Below, one piece after another: positions 16,871-26,602 of a stretch of 64,000 nucleotides of DNA (the first letter of the stretch is position 1; each line of letters starts with the position of its first letter). Below the pieces are notes generated by a model that worked only from the letters and a program-made list of their open reading frames with translations, was not told the origin of the DNA and did not search any database. Both the position numbers and the translations under genes were made by a program. The DNA comes from Nocardia inohanensis NBRC 100128 (GTDB taxonomy: Bacteria > Actinomycetota > Actinomycetes > Mycobacteriales > Mycobacteriaceae), in NCBI RefSeq assembly GCF_001612945.1, contig NZ_BDBK01000007.1:1-64000 (forward strand), in the 5' to 3' direction.

Positions 16871-18625
16871 GTGACTGCTCCCCGTGAACCTGGTGCCGAT
16901 TCCGGTCGGTGGGGCGACGAGGAGTCTCCACTCATCGAACGACACCCCGGTTTCGACCGGTATCCGCCCGCGAATTCCCCAGCGCAGCGACCGGTTCCGC
17001 GCCGCCCGGACGAGCCCGAGGTACCGGGTTTCCTGGCGCACCGCACGCCCACGCGCCCGTACGAGAAGCATCCGGAACCGCCGCGCGCACAGGCCCGGCA
17101 GCAACCGCCGGGCGAACCGCCGCACGCGCCGGGCCCGGACCCCACCCGCCCGATGGCGCAGGCCCATGATCCCGAGCCGGATCACCCCGACGCGGGATTG
17201 CACAAGCCCCCGCGCAAGCTGACCGTGACGCGGGTCGCCGCGCGCCGCAGCATCGAGCTGACCGAACGCGGTTTCGCGACCTTCAAGCGCGCCGCGAAGG
17301 CGGACGGCGCGGAGGAATCCGGGCTCACCGCCCTGGTCTACGCCACCATGGCGAACTTCGCCACGGATGCCGCGGTCGCGGTGGCCCTGGCCAACACCCT
17401 GTTCTTCGCCAGCGCCACAGCCGAATCCAAGACCAAGGTGGCGCTGTACCTGCTGATCACCATCGCCCCCTTCGCGGTGATCGCACCCTTGATCGGCCCG
17501 ATGCTGGACCGGCTCCAGCGCGGCCGCCGCATCGCGCTCTCCATCTCGTTCGCGATCCGCGTGTTCGTGGCCCTGATGCTCATCTTCAATATCGACAACT
17601 GGGCGCTGTACCCCCTGGCGCTCTGCATGATGATCATGAGCAAGTCGTTCTCGGTGCTCAAGAGCGCCGTCACCCCGAGAGTGCTGCCACCGGGAATCGA
17701 CCTGGTGCGCACCAACTCCCGGCTCACCGTCTTCGGCCTGGTCGGCGGCACGCTGGGCGCGGGCGGCGTGGCCGGGCTGATCGCCATGGTCATGGGTTCG
17801 ATGGGCGCGCTGCTCTTCGCCGCCGCCCTGGCCGGCGCGGGCGCCTACCTGAGCTTGCAGATCCCGTCCTGGGTGGAGGTCACCGAGGGCGAGGTCCCGG
17901 CCACCATCGGCTATCACGGCTCGGACGCCCGCACCGAACTGCTCGATCCGAACCAGCCCACCCAGGTGCTGCCGAACAAACGCCGCCAGCCGCTGGGCCG
18001 TTCGGTGGTGACCGGCCTGTGGGGCAACGGCACGGTCCGTATCCTGACCGGCTTCCTCACCTTCTACGTGGCGTTCGTGGCCAAGGCCACCGAGCATCGC
18101 CCGGTGCAGCAGGCCGCCATGCTCGGCGTGGTCGGCGCGGCCGCGGCCATCGGCAACTTCACCGGCAATGCCACCGGCGCGCGCATGAAACTGGGCCGCC
18201 CGCAATTGATCGTGCTGCTGTGCACCATCGCCTGCGTGGGCATCGCGGTGGTGGCGGCGTTGCTGGACAACCTGATCGGCGCGGCGGTCGCCACCTTGAT
18301 CGCGGCGGGTGCGAGCGCGCTGGCCAAGGTGTCGCTGGATGCCTCCATCCAGGACGATCTGCCGCCGGAGTCCATCGCCTCCGGATTCGGCCGCTCCGAG
18401 ACCGTGCTGCAACTGTCCTGGGTGATCGGCGGCGCGATGGGCGTGCTGCTGCCCACCGACTGGTGGAAGGGCTTCGCGGTCGTCGCCGGAGTGATGGCGC
18501 TCGGATTGATCCAGACGGTGGTCAGCTACCGTGGGCATTCGCTGCTGCCCGGTTTGGGCGGTAATCGACCTCAGCACGCGAAGCAGGAAGTCCCCGGCGC
18601 ACACGGCGCGGGGGAACCGGCCTAG
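16871..18625 (+). CDS. MFS transporter with long N-terminal extension
   Basis: 584-residue membrane transporter. The first 130 residues are hydrophilic and Pro/Arg-rich (for example RPVPRRPDEPEVPG) and should be cytoplasmic. About 12 hydrophobic segments follow, starting near TALVYATMANFATDAAVAVALANTLF. The position matches M. tuberculosis Rv0876c, a membrane protein of similar length. An earlier in-frame GTG exists at 16832. GTG 16871 was preferred because the reading MTAPREPG is a typical start; no good ribosome site decides it. It is followed 20 bp later by the DUF2771 gene, probably co-transcribed. Substrate unknown. Confidence 0.82.
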   Translation: MTAPREPGADSGRWGDEESPLIERHPGFDRYPPANSPAQRPVPRRPDEPEVPGFLAHRTPTRPYEKHPEPPRAQARQQPPGEPPHAPGPDPTRPMAQAHDPEPDHPDAGLHKPPRKLTVTRVAARRSIELTERGFATFKRAAKADGAEESGLTALVYATMANFATDAAVAVALANTLFFASATAESKTKVALYLLITIAPFAVIAPLIGPMLDRLQRGRRIALSISFAIRVFVALMLIFNIDNWALYPLALCMMIMSKSFSVLKSAVTPRVLPPGIDLVRTNSRLTVFGLVGGTLGAGGVAGLIAMVMGSMGALLFAAALAGAGAYLSLQIPSWVEVTEGEVPATIGYHGSDARTELLDPNQPTQVLPNKRRQPLGRSVVTGLWGNGTVRILTGFLTFYVAFVAKATEHRPVQQAAMLGVVGAAAAIGNFTGNATGARMKLGRPQLIVLLCTIACVGIAVVAALLDNLIGAAVATLIAAGASALAKVSLDASIQDDLPPESIASGFGRSETVLQLSWVIGGAMGVLLPTDWWKGFAVVAGVMALGLIQTVVSYRGHSLLPGLGGNRPQHAKQEVPGAHGAGEPA

Positions 18626-18645
18626 TCAGGGACAAGGAATCAACG

Positions 18646-19221
18646 GTGAGCCAAGTCAAAGCCCGCACGCTCGTTGCCGCACTAGTGGCGCTGCTCGTGG
18701 TGGCGGTGGCGTACTTCGGCGTGATCGCGATGGTCGCCCGCGATGCGGAGCGGCCGGAGCCGGAGATCACCGCGTATTCGCACGGCAAATCGGTGGCAGT
18801 GCAGCCGTACCAGTACTGCGATGTGCAGATGCGCGATTGCAAGATCCTGCCCGCCGAGGACATGTCGGGTTTCCCGGTGCCGCTGGAATGCGTCGCGGGA
18901 CAACCGGATTGCCACACCGGTAAGCCGGTGGATCTGCGCGTGCCGGGCGGCGACCCGTTGCAGTTGTCGCTGCCCAAGGACATCGCGGGCAAGCCGTGGC
19001 TGATCACCGCCATCTACCGCACACCCAGTGGCGCGACCGCGCAGAACACGGTCAGTTTCATGGATTACGACAAAGGCACGGTGGCGGTGACGATTCCGTC
19101 GCTGAAGGAGCTGAAGCTGGTGGTCGTCGAGGTGCAGCTGCCGATTCTGGTGCGCGACAACACGACCGGCCAAGAGGGCTACCTGCCGCATCAGGCGTGG
19201 TCCATCCACACCGAGGTCTAG
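18646..19221 (+). CDS. DUF2771 exported/anchored protein
   Basis: 191 residues with an N-terminal membrane anchor (TLVAALVALLVVAVAYFGVIAMVA) and an extracytoplasmic domain rich in paired cysteines (YQYCDVQMRDCKILP, LECVAGQPDCHTG) and beta strands ending EGYLPHQAWSIHTEV. This matches the DUF2771 family (Rv0875c-like), function unknown. GTG start preceded by AAGGA at good spacing. Same operon as the upstream MFS gene. Confidence 0.8.
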   Translation: MSQVKARTLVAALVALLVVAVAYFGVIAMVARDAERPEPEITAYSHGKSVAVQPYQYCDVQMRDCKILPAEDMSGFPVPLECVAGQPDCHTGKPVDLRVPGGDPLQLSLPKDIAGKPWLITAIYRTPSGATAQNTVSFMDYDKGTVAVTIPSLKELKLVVVEVQLPILVRDNTTGQEGYLPHQAWSIHTEV

Positions 19222-19250
19222 CCCACACCGAGGTATAGCGACGACGAAAC

Positions 19251-19280
19251 AGGCCCGGAAGCAAGCGCTTCCGGGCCTTT
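19251..19280 (+). terminator. Terminator of the MFS-DUF2771 operon
   Basis: AGGCCCGGAAGC (19251-19262) pairs perfectly with 19267-19278 around AAGC and is followed by TT. Confidence 0.8.
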
Positions 19281-19294
19281 CGCTCGCCGGAACG

Positions 19295-19330
19295 AAAAGG
19301 TCCCGGAAGCCGCTGCCTCCGGGACCTTTT
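19295..19330. terminator. Terminator of the cold-shock gene (bidirectional)
   Basis: AAAAGGTCCCGGA (19295-19307) pairs perfectly with 19318-19330. Reading the minus strand it ends in a TTTT tail, 18 nt after the cold-shock stop. Confidence 0.8.
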
Positions 19331-19348
19331 CAGCTTTCAGTGGTCGAC

Positions 19349-19792
19349 CTAGTGGTCGAGCTCCCGCGCCACCCCGCGCACCACTTCGGCGATGCGCTGG
19401 GAAGTCTTGCGGTCCGGGTACTTTCCGCGCCGCAGATCCGGCTGCACCTTGGTCTCCAGGATGGTGATCATGTCCTCGATCAACCCGTGCAGTTCGTCGG
19501 TGGACTTGCGCACCAGCGGTGCGTCGGAGCTCTTGCCGCGCCGGTCGCCGCCGCGCTCGCGCTCGGTGCGCAGCGACGGCGGGGTCTCCAGCAATTTCAG
19601 CGAAAGCGCCTGCGGCCCACGGCGACCCGCGGCCATCCCGAATTCCACCCGCTGCCCGGGCTTGAGTGCCTCTACACCGTCAGGCAACGCCGACGATCGA
19701 ACGTAGACGTCCTCACCCTCATCCTGGGAAAGGAAGCCGAAGCCCTTTTCGACGTCGTACCACTTCACCTTGCCGGTCGGCACTGCGCTCAC
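19349..19792 (-). CDS. cspB: Cold-shock domain protein with C-terminal extension
   Basis: 147-residue nucleic-acid-binding protein. The N-terminal 65 residues are a cold-shock domain with [16 protein letters not shown] (RNP1-type KGFGFL) and DVYVRSSAL (RNP2-type), directly followed by the conserved [14 protein letters not shown]. An acidic/basic linker leads to a conserved C-terminal helix region ([37 protein letters not shown]). The same architecture occurs in mycobacterial Rv0871. GTG 19792 ([11 protein letters not shown]) was chosen because the cold-shock domain begins there. An upstream GTG in frame would add 20 unrelated residues. Confidence 0.88.
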   Translation of the reverse strand: MSAVPTGKVKWYDVEKGFGFLSQDEGEDVYVRSSALPDGVEALKPGQRVEFGMAAGRRGPQALSLKLLETPPSLRTERERGGDRRGKSSDAPLVRKSTDELHGLIEDMITILETKVQPDLRRGKYPDRKTSQRIAEVVRGVARELDH

Positions 19793-19971
19793 CCGTTCGT
19801 CATTCGATGCCCGGGAAGTTCCGGGCACAGTCGTGGTCGACGGGCGAGTCACGCCCGCAACCTTTTCGTTTGCGATAAAGAAGCGCGCCCCACACAGCTA
19901 TGCAGGACGCGATTGTCTTCGAGTCTACCCCGGTGTGAATAGCGCGAGCACATGAGTTTTACGGTCTGAAT

Positions 19972-20205
19972 GTGCCAGATACCTCTTCCGAGCAGTCTCC
20001 GCGCAGGTCCGCGAACTGGCTGCTCTATCTCGCTCTCACGCTGCTGTCGGTGGGATTGCTGGCGGTGATCGCCGCCTTCGGCATCGGCCTGCTGACCGAT
20101 TACGAACCCGGGGTGTGGCTGTATCTCGTCGCCATGGCCGGCACCGCGTCGGGCTTCCTGCTGGCCCTGGTGTTCGCGCTGTGGTCGGGTCGCCGCGCGC
20201 GCTGA
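19972..20205 (+). CDS. Small two-helix membrane protein
   Basis: 77 residues: a hydrophilic N terminus, two transmembrane helices (NWLLYLALTLLSVGLLAVIAAFGIGLL and VWLYLVAMAGTASGFLLALVFAL) and a basic tail. GTG start. It lies divergent from the cold-shock gene in the position where mycobacteria have a small membrane protein (Rv0870c). No recognisable family motif; function unknown. Confidence 0.7.
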   Translation: MPDTSSEQSPRRSANWLLYLALTLLSVGLLAVIAAFGIGLLTDYEPGVWLYLVAMAGTASGFLLALVFALWSGRRAR

Positions 20206-20278
20206 CCGCGTGCGGGCGGGAGCGTGCGCGGGCACTCCGCGACACCCCTGGTTGCCCGGTTCGTTACCCGGCTACACC

Positions 20279-20294
20279 TGTGATCTTCATCACA
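20279..20294 (+). promoter_or_regulatory. CRP/GlxR-type site upstream of rpf
   Basis: TGTGA-TCTTCA-TCACA is a perfect match to the TGTGA-N6-TCACA consensus of cAMP-dependent CRP/GlxR regulators, 345 nt before the rpf start. In M. tuberculosis rpfA is a known CRP (Rv3676) target, which supports the assignment. Confidence 0.75.
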
Positions 20295-21266
<972 letters not shown>

Positions 21267-21287
21267 GACGCCCGCGTTCGCGCTACG

Positions 21288-21323
21288 CAAATGCCCCGCA
21301 TCACTGAAGATGCGGGGCATTTG
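21288..21323 (+). terminator. rpf terminator
   Basis: CAAATGCCCCGCATC (21288-21302) pairs perfectly with 21309-21323 across a 6-nt loop, 22 nt after the stop. Confidence 0.85.
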
Positions 21324-21421
21324 TGTGTTGCGGGAACGGTTTCGGCCCGATCGTCGTGCGGCGGGCAAACTTCCGGGTGCCGGACAATGCCGTCCGCGGG
21401 GGCTCATGCCAGAATGAGCGC

Positions 21422-21610
21422 GTGGTGAACAAGACGAAGAAACCCTATGTGGACAACGGCTGGCCCGAGACGGCCAACGGCGATCACGCGGTCACCGAGC
21501 TCTCCTCGGCCCGTTCCGGCAGCCTCTCGCCCTACGGCGAGGACACCGAGTTCCCGCTCCCGGCCGATCAGCTGCCCTACGTGCACCCGCACACCGTCAT
21601 CAATCGCTGA
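21422..21610 (+). CDS. Small hydrophilic protein, unknown
   Basis: 62 codons from GTG 21422, or 61 from the next GTG at 21425. Begins [20 protein letters not shown] and ends with a Pro/His-rich tail ([10 protein letters not shown]). No domain recognised. It is supported by its position between rpf and the helicase-partner gene and by a -10-like CAGAAT 6 nt before the first GTG. Codon use fits coding DNA. Could still be spurious. Confidence 0.5.
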   Translation: MVNKTKKPYVDNGWPETANGDHAVTELSSARSGSLSPYGEDTEFPLPADQLPYVHPHTVINR

Positions 21611-21913
21611 CGGCCCGTACCGGCACCTGATGCGGTCAACGGCGCGACTCGCTGCGCAGCGGCCGCCGCGCACCCGACAACTGTCGCCCGCGGCGGCCGT
21701 TGCACCGCGCCCTGGATTGCCTACGCGCCGTGCCCATGTCACGGCGGGTTGCCGCGCCACCCTCGCGGTCCCGATCGCGGCCGGCCGGTGCCCAACCGCC
21801 TTTTCGCCCGTGCGCCGGGCCGAGACCGCTCGCGCGGACCTCGGCCGTCCGAGTCCCGTACCGGCTACCACTACTTCGCGGCCGTCGCGCGGCGGCCGCC
21901 CGGATCGGACGCA

Positions 21914-24253
21914 GTGACCGAGACCGCCACCTCCACCGCCGGATCCGGCGATTCCGCGACCGCCGCGACCCCGGACGGGCCGGTGCTGTCCGAATGGCTG
22001 GCCAAGCGCAGTGACGAGGATCTGGTCACGCTGCTGCAATTGCGACCGGATCTGGCCGTCCCGCTGCCCGCTTCGATGGCGGTGCTGGCGGCGCGCACCG
22101 AACAGCGGGCCTCGGTGCTGCGGGCCACCGACGAGCTGGACACGCTCGATTTCGCGGTCATCGAAACCCTTGTGGTGGAAGGCGCGGCCGATGGGCGGCG
22201 CGGACAGCCGGTGCCGCGCACTCGGCTGCGCAAGCTGCTGGGTGATCGCGTCGCGCCGGCCGCGCTCGGGGCCGCCATCGAGCGATTGCGCAGCCGGGCG
22301 TTGATCTGGGGGCCCGACAAGGCATTACGGCTGACGAGCGCGGCGCAGGAGGCGCTGCCGTGGCCGCTGGGCAGCACCACCGAGCTGCCGGACGCGCTCA
22401 CCGAACCCGAGATCGGCACGGCGCTGGCCGGATTGGCGCCGCCGGAACGCGGTCTGCTGGAGAAGCTGGCCGGGACGGGGCCGCGCGGGCGCACCCGGGA
22501 TGCCGCGCCGGGCACGCCCGCGGATCGGCCGGTGCAGCGGCTGCTGGCATTGCGGTTGCTCAACTGGATCGACGAGGAGACCGTCGAACTGCCGATCTCG
22601 GTCGGTCAGGTGCTGCGCAACGAACCGGTCACCGATCCGCACGCGCTGACGCCGCCGCAGGCCGAGCAGAAGAAGCACGCGCCCGCCGATGTGAACGCGG
22701 CGGCCGCCGGAGAGGTCGGCGAACTGCTGCGGCATGCGGGCGATGTGCTGGAGGTGCTGGGGCGTACCCCCGCACCCGTGCTGCGCTCCGGCGGGCTCGG
22801 CGTGCGCGAATTGCGCCGCGTCGCAAAGCAAACCGGGATCGACGAGAACCGGATCGGATTGCTCGCCGAGGTGCTCGCGGCGGCCCGGCTGCTGGACAAG
22901 GGCACCCCCGAACCCATGCCCGACGGCGACGGCACCGAGGACTATTGGGCCCCTACGACGACCTCCGACGCCTGGTCGGCCGTGGTGCCGCCGCGCCGGT
23001 GGGTGGTGCTGGCGCAAGCCTGGCTGGACCTGGACCGCTGCCCGTGGATGATCGGCATGCGCGACGCCAATGACAAACCGCTGGCGGCGCTCTCGGCGGA
23101 GCTGCGCAATGTGCACGCCGTGCGCGATCGGCGCGCTATCCTGGGGCTGCTCGCCGAATACCCTTCCGGCACCGAGGTTTCCGCCGCCGACCTGGGCCGG
23201 GTGCTGGCCTGGCGGCAACCGCGCTGGCGGCGGCACTACCGCATGGAGGCGGTGACCAACACCCTCGCCGAAGCGCAGACGCTGGGCCTGGTGGCGCGCG
23301 GCGCGGTCACCTCCGCCGGCCGGGCGCTGCTGCACGGCAGCCCCGAGGACGCCGAATCGGAGATGGCGGCCGCCCTGCCGGAACCGGTGGATCACGTTCT
23401 CGTACAAGCGGATCTGACCGTGATCGCCCCCGGCCCGCTCACCCCCGAACTCCAGGATCGCGTCGCCCTGGTCGCCGATGTCGAATCCGCCGGCGCCGCA
23501 ACGGTTTACCGGCTCAGCGAGAGTTCGGTCCGGCGCGCGCTGGACGCCGGCGCGACCGCGGCCGAACTGCACAACCTGTTCACCACCCATTCCCGCACCC
23601 CGGTCCCGCAATCGCTGACCTACCTGATCGACGATGTGGCCCGCCGCCACGGCCGCCTGCGCGCGGGCATGGCGCAATCGTTCCTGCGCAGCGAGGACCC
23701 CACCCTGCTCGCCGAGGTACTGGCCGCCCCCGTGGCAGCCCAGCTGGCCCTGCGCGCCATCGCCCCCACGGTCGCCATCTCCCAGGCCCCGCTCGGCGAA
23801 CTCCTCGAGCAACTCCGCGCCGCCGGCTTCAGCCCCGCCGGCGAGGACTCCTCCGGCACTGTCGTGGACCTGCGCCCCCGCGGCGCCCGCCTGCCCGGCC
23901 GCACCAATCAGCGCCCCGGCTGGCGCCCGAACCCGCCCAGCACCGAACAACTCCAAGCCCTGGTAGCCGAACTCCGCGCCGGCGATCGCGCCGCCACCGC
24001 CCGCTCCGGCCAGACCGTCCGCGCCGACGGCTCCCGCACCAGCACCGCCGCCACCCTCAACCTCCTCCAACTGGCCGTCCGCACCCGCCGCCCGGTCCAC
24101 ATCGGCTACGTGGACGCCTCCGGCGTAGCCACCCAGCGCATAGTCGAACCCCTCAAAGTAGGCGGCGGCCAACTGGACGCCCTCGACCCCGTAACCGGCT
24201 CCGTCCGCCACTTCACCCTGCACCGCATAGCCTCGGTCGCCCTGGTCGAGTAG
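21914..24253 (+). CDS. XPB-associated protein (Helicase_C_3 / WYL-like)
   Basis: 779 residues from GTG 21914, matching the length of M. tuberculosis Rv0862c (756), the partner gene of the XPB helicase. The N terminus (VLSEWLAKRSDEDLVTLLQLRPDL) and repeated winged-helix-like segments in the first 450 residues fit the helicase-associated/Helicase_C_3 group; DHVLVQADLTVIAPGPL marks the conserved central domain. The last 60 residues (AVRTRRPVHIGYVDASGVATQRIVEPLKV ... FTLHRIASV) resemble a WYL ligand-sensing domain. Probable role in DNA repair or transcription with XPB, by association. In mycobacteria the two genes are adjacent; here 2.5 kb of other genes lies between them. Confidence 0.8.
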   Translation: MTETATSTAGSGDSATAATPDGPVLSEWLAKRSDEDLVTLLQLRPDLAVPLPASMAVLAARTEQRASVLRATDELDTLDFAVIETLVVEGAADGRRGQPVPRTRLRKLLGDRVAPAALGAAIERLRSRALIWGPDKALRLTSAAQEALPWPLGSTTELPDALTEPEIGTALAGLAPPERGLLEKLAGTGPRGRTRDAAPGTPADRPVQRLLALRLLNWIDEETVELPISVGQVLRNEPVTDPHALTPPQAEQKKHAPADVNAAAAGEVGELLRHAGDVLEVLGRTPAPVLRSGGLGVRELRRVAKQTGIDENRIGLLAEVLAAARLLDKGTPEPMPDGDGTEDYWAPTTTSDAWSAVVPPRRWVVLAQAWLDLDRCPWMIGMRDANDKPLAALSAELRNVHAVRDRRAILGLLAEYPSGTEVSAADLGRVLAWRQPRWRRHYRMEAVTNTLAEAQTLGLVARGAVTSAGRALLHGSPEDAESEMAAALPEPVDHVLVQADLTVIAPGPLTPELQDRVALVADVESAGAATVYRLSESSVRRALDAGATAAELHNLFTTHSRTPVPQSLTYLIDDVARRHGRLRAGMAQSFLRSEDPTLLAEVLAAPVAAQLALRAIAPTVAISQAPLGELLEQLRAAGFSPAGEDSSGTVVDLRPRGARLPGRTNQRPGWRPNPPSTEQLQALVAELRAGDRAATARSGQTVRADGSRTSTAATLNLLQLAVRTRRPVHIGYVDASGVATQRIVEPLKVGGGQLDALDPVTGSVRHFTLHRIASVALVE

Positions 24254-24265
24254 ACCGCCCGAAAA

Positions 24266-24309
24266 CGAAGCAGCCCCCGAACTCCGACGGGTTCGGGGGC
24301 GAGGCTTCG
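24266..24309. terminator. Bidirectional hairpin after helicase-partner gene
   Basis: GCCCCCGAAC (24273-24282) pairs with 24291-24300, and an outer CGAAGC/GCTTCG (24266-24271, 24304-24309) extends the stem. Lies between convergent genes. Confidence 0.75.
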
Positions 24310-24317
24310 AAATTGGT

Positions 24318-24851
24318 TTACCCCTTGGGGTTACCCAAGCAGAAGGTCATCTTCGGGTCCGGGACGACGCGGAAGCCGATCGCGCCACCGGCCGAATCGC
24401 AGAGGAATTCGTCGGCCTGGCCGTCGATCCGCTTGGTCACCTTGAAGGAGGCTTCCGGGGCGGTGCAGGCGACGAACTTGTACCCGGTGGTGGCGCTCTC
24501 GTTGTAGCAGGCGCCTTCCTTGAAGTTGGGCGTCAGGCACAGGAACGCGGTGGTGCCGCCGTTGAGGGTCTCCTCGTAGGAGGTCTGCTCCTCCTTGCAG
24601 TCGACCTTCTTGTCGTTGACCTGCGCGACCTGGTAGACCGCCTTCTCCGAGGAGCAGGCGATCGGCTCGGTCTTGGAGTCGACCGCCGAACCCTCGATGA
24701 CGTTGATGCAGTCGCCGACCTTCGCCTTGGCGGTGTCGGACTTGCTGGCGTCCTTGATCATGGAACACCCGGTCACGGCCAGCGCCGCGACCGCTACCGC
24801 CACCAGGGCGAGCACGAGACGCACGACGAGTCTCGTTCCTGCGAACTTCAC
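24318..24851 (-). CDS. LppU-like Cys-rich lipoprotein
   Basis: 177-residue exported lipoprotein. The signal helix LVLALVAVAVAALAVTGC ends in a lipobox with Cys29. The mature part holds eight further cysteines spaced as in secreted disulfide-rich domains (KVGDCINV, PIACSSEKA, KVDCKEE, FLCLTP, GACYNES, VACTAPEA, EFLCDSAGG, TFCLGNP). Length and pattern match the LppU/SCO3897 lipoproteins of actinobacteria, function unknown. GTG start with GAAAGG upstream. It is part of the block that separates the helicase pair. Confidence 0.8.
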   Translation of the reverse strand: MKFAGTRLVVRLVLALVAVAVAALAVTGCSMIKDASKSDTAKAKVGDCINVIEGSAVDSKTEPIACSSEKAVYQVAQVNDKKVDCKEEQTSYEETLNGGTTAFLCLTPNFKEGACYNESATTGYKFVACTAPEASFKVTKRIDGQADEFLCDSAGGAIGFRVVPDPKMTFCLGNPKG

Positions 24852-24950
24852 TAGCGAAAACCTTTCTCACCGAACAGGTTCACGGCTGCCGTGAACGCGG
24901 TGAGCGTACCCGTGCGAGACCGGCTACCGCATCAGCATCGTGGGGGTATG

Positions 24951-25055
24951 TCAGATGGCGGTCATCCGGAGCCCGCCCATGGCCATCATCGAGAGGTTGA
25001 GGATGGTGGGCAGCAGGCGGGTGAGCATTTGCACGGCAAGAATGTTGGTCTCCAC
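24951..25055 (-). CDS. 34-residue hydrophobic ORF with strong RBS
   Basis: Small ORF downstream of the endoglycoceramidase-like gene. The 34 residues start METNILAVQMLTRLLPTILN and end SMMAMGGLRMTAI, giving a hydrophobic, Met/Leu-rich helix. The GTG start has an excellent GAGAGGG six nucleotides upstream, and a possible -10 (TAGAGT on the minus strand, 25102-25107) gives it a short 5' leader of its own. It occupies most of an otherwise empty gap. No known family recognised; a membrane-active or membrane-anchored peptide is the simplest reading. Confidence 0.45.
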   Translation of the reverse strand: METNILAVQMLTRLLPTILNLSMMAMGGLRMTAI

Positions 25056-25101
25056 GAAGTTCCCTCTCAATTTGGGCGCATGTCCAGAAGTGGCGCCGTG
25101 C

Positions 25102-25107
25102 ACTCTA
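25102..25107 (-). promoter_or_regulatory. Candidate -10 of the 34-residue ORF
   Basis: TAGAGT on the minus strand, 46 nt before the GTG at 25055 and downstream of the endoglycoceramidase stop. The -35 region is not recognisable. Confidence 0.3.
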
Positions 25108-25128
25108 CCGTCGAGCACACGCGAGTCG

Positions 25129-26574
25129 TTACACAAGTGCATCAACAGTTTTCGAACCCGGGCGGCTGATCTTCACCGTGACCGGACCCGACCCGGCGGC
25201 CGTCACCGTCACCATCCGCGCGCCTGGCGCCGAAGTGACGGTGCCGCCGTCCACCCGGACCAGATAACCAGCCGGATAGTGCAGATCCGAGACATAGATA
25301 TCGGTGGCACCGGTCCCGGCGGATGGCGTGTACCGATAGCCGAAATCACCATTGGCGGGATCGAAGGCCAGCCGGCCCGGCGTGCCCGCGGTCGCCTGCG
25401 GATAGGTCCGCACCAGCTGCCGTCCCAGCTCCCCGGTGAACGGATCCGGCTTCGGACCGCCCGCCCCGAAGCGCGAGGAGTAGTGCCAGTACTGCCACCC
25501 GATGAACCGCGCATCGGCCCGGGTCAGGGTATTGCTCACCACCGTGGCGTCGCCGTCGCCGAATTCGGTCACCAGGGTGGGCAGCTGGGTCCGCGCGGTG
25601 AAGGCGTCGATATTGCCCCAGGTCTTGTCCTGCTGCGGCGGGCACAGCGCGCGCAGGAACTCGGGCAGGCCCAGGTAGATGGCGAGCTGACTGGGGATGC
25701 AGTAGTCGTGCGGCGCGAAGGCGATATTCGGCGCGGTGATCGGCGGATTCTTGCCGAGGTTGGTCGGCATGGTCTCGTTCCAGGTGACGTTCGGTTCCCA
25801 GAAGACGTTCACCGCGCTGTCCCCGGCACGCACCGCATCGGTCAATTTCTGCATGGCCGCTTGATATTTCGTATCGAAGCCGGGGCAGCCGTTCGGGAAG
25901 CAGGACAGGAAGGCCGACCCGGGCCACGGCTCGTTCATCAGCTCGATCCCCAGCACCCCGGGGTGTCCGCGCAATCGCCCGGAGAGGGCGCCGAGTGCGG
26001 CGCCGAGGTAGTCGAGCACGCCGTTGCTGTTGTTCCACACCTCGTCCCAGCCGCGATTCATGCTGGGCATCAGGTAGTACAGCGGGAAGCCGACATTCGG
26101 CTCCAGCGCTCCGGGCCGGCTCTGTATCGACCATTCGGGAAAACCGTTGCCGCCCCAGACTTTCGACAGGCCGTCCTGGTGATTGTCGAGCAGCGTGTGG
26201 ATCCCGTGGGCGGCCAGGGTGTCCACGACGGTGGCGACGCGATCCAGATAGGCGGTGTCCACGATGCCCTTGCCAGGCATCAGACCGTCGAAGGAGACGC
26301 CGAGGCGCACGGTGTCGAACCCGTGCCCGGAAAGCAGCGCGGCATCCTCGGCGGTCAGGGTGAAGCCGTCGCCGAGCTCCACGTACGGCGCGTCCTTGTC
26401 CACGTTGTTGACGCCGTGCAGCAGCATCACCCGTCCGCTTTCGTCGACGAACCGACCGCCCTCGATGTGTAGCCGCCCGCTCGCCTCGGCCTGCGCCGGT
26501 ACCGGCCCCATCAGCAGCGCGCCGGCGAGCGCCGTCACTATTCCCACCGTCCATCGCCTGTTTCGTGATGACAT
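25129..26574 (-). CDS. Secreted GH5 endoglycoceramidase-like hydrolase
   Basis: Predicted to release the glycan from glycosphingolipids, leaving ceramide. 481 residues from ATG 26574 with AGGGG upstream. A Sec signal peptide (VGIVTALAGALLMGPVPAQAEA) precedes a GH5 barrel: RVMLLHGVNNVDKDAPY, DTVRLGVSF, HTLLDNHQDGLSK, acid/base Glu215 in IELMNEPWP, HDYC, and nucleophile Glu337 in LVTEFGDGDA. The C-terminal 100 residues form a beta domain (YVSDLHYPAGYLVRVDGG). The motif set fits Rhodococcus-type endoglycoceramidases; other GH5 activities such as cellulase are less likely but possible. Its promoter carries the palindrome found at the ceramidase gene. Confidence 0.88.
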   Translation of the reverse strand: MSSRNRRWTVGIVTALAGALLMGPVPAQAEASGRLHIEGGRFVDESGRVMLLHGVNNVDKDAPYVELGDGFTLTAEDAALLSGHGFDTVRLGVSFDGLMPGKGIVDTAYLDRVATVVDTLAAHGIHTLLDNHQDGLSKVWGGNGFPEWSIQSRPGALEPNVGFPLYYLMPSMNRGWDEVWNNSNGVLDYLGAALGALSGRLRGHPGVLGIELMNEPWPGSAFLSCFPNGCPGFDTKYQAAMQKLTDAVRAGDSAVNVFWEPNVTWNETMPTNLGKNPPITAPNIAFAPHDYCIPSQLAIYLGLPEFLRALCPPQQDKTWGNIDAFTARTQLPTLVTEFGDGDATVVSNTLTRADARFIGWQYWHYSSRFGAGGPKPDPFTGELGRQLVRTYPQATAGTPGRLAFDPANGDFGYRYTPSAGTGATDIYVSDLHYPAGYLVRVDGGTVTSAPGARMVTVTAAGSGPVTVKISRPGSKTVDALV

Positions 26575-26602
26575 GGGCACCCCTGTTCAGTATTAATCAA
26601 AC

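Noticed and set aside
22325..24223. Long minus-strand open frame opposite the XPB partner gene
   Set aside because: Low-complexity Gly/Ala/Gln translation typical of antisense frames in GC-rich genes; the plus-strand frame has a clear family match.
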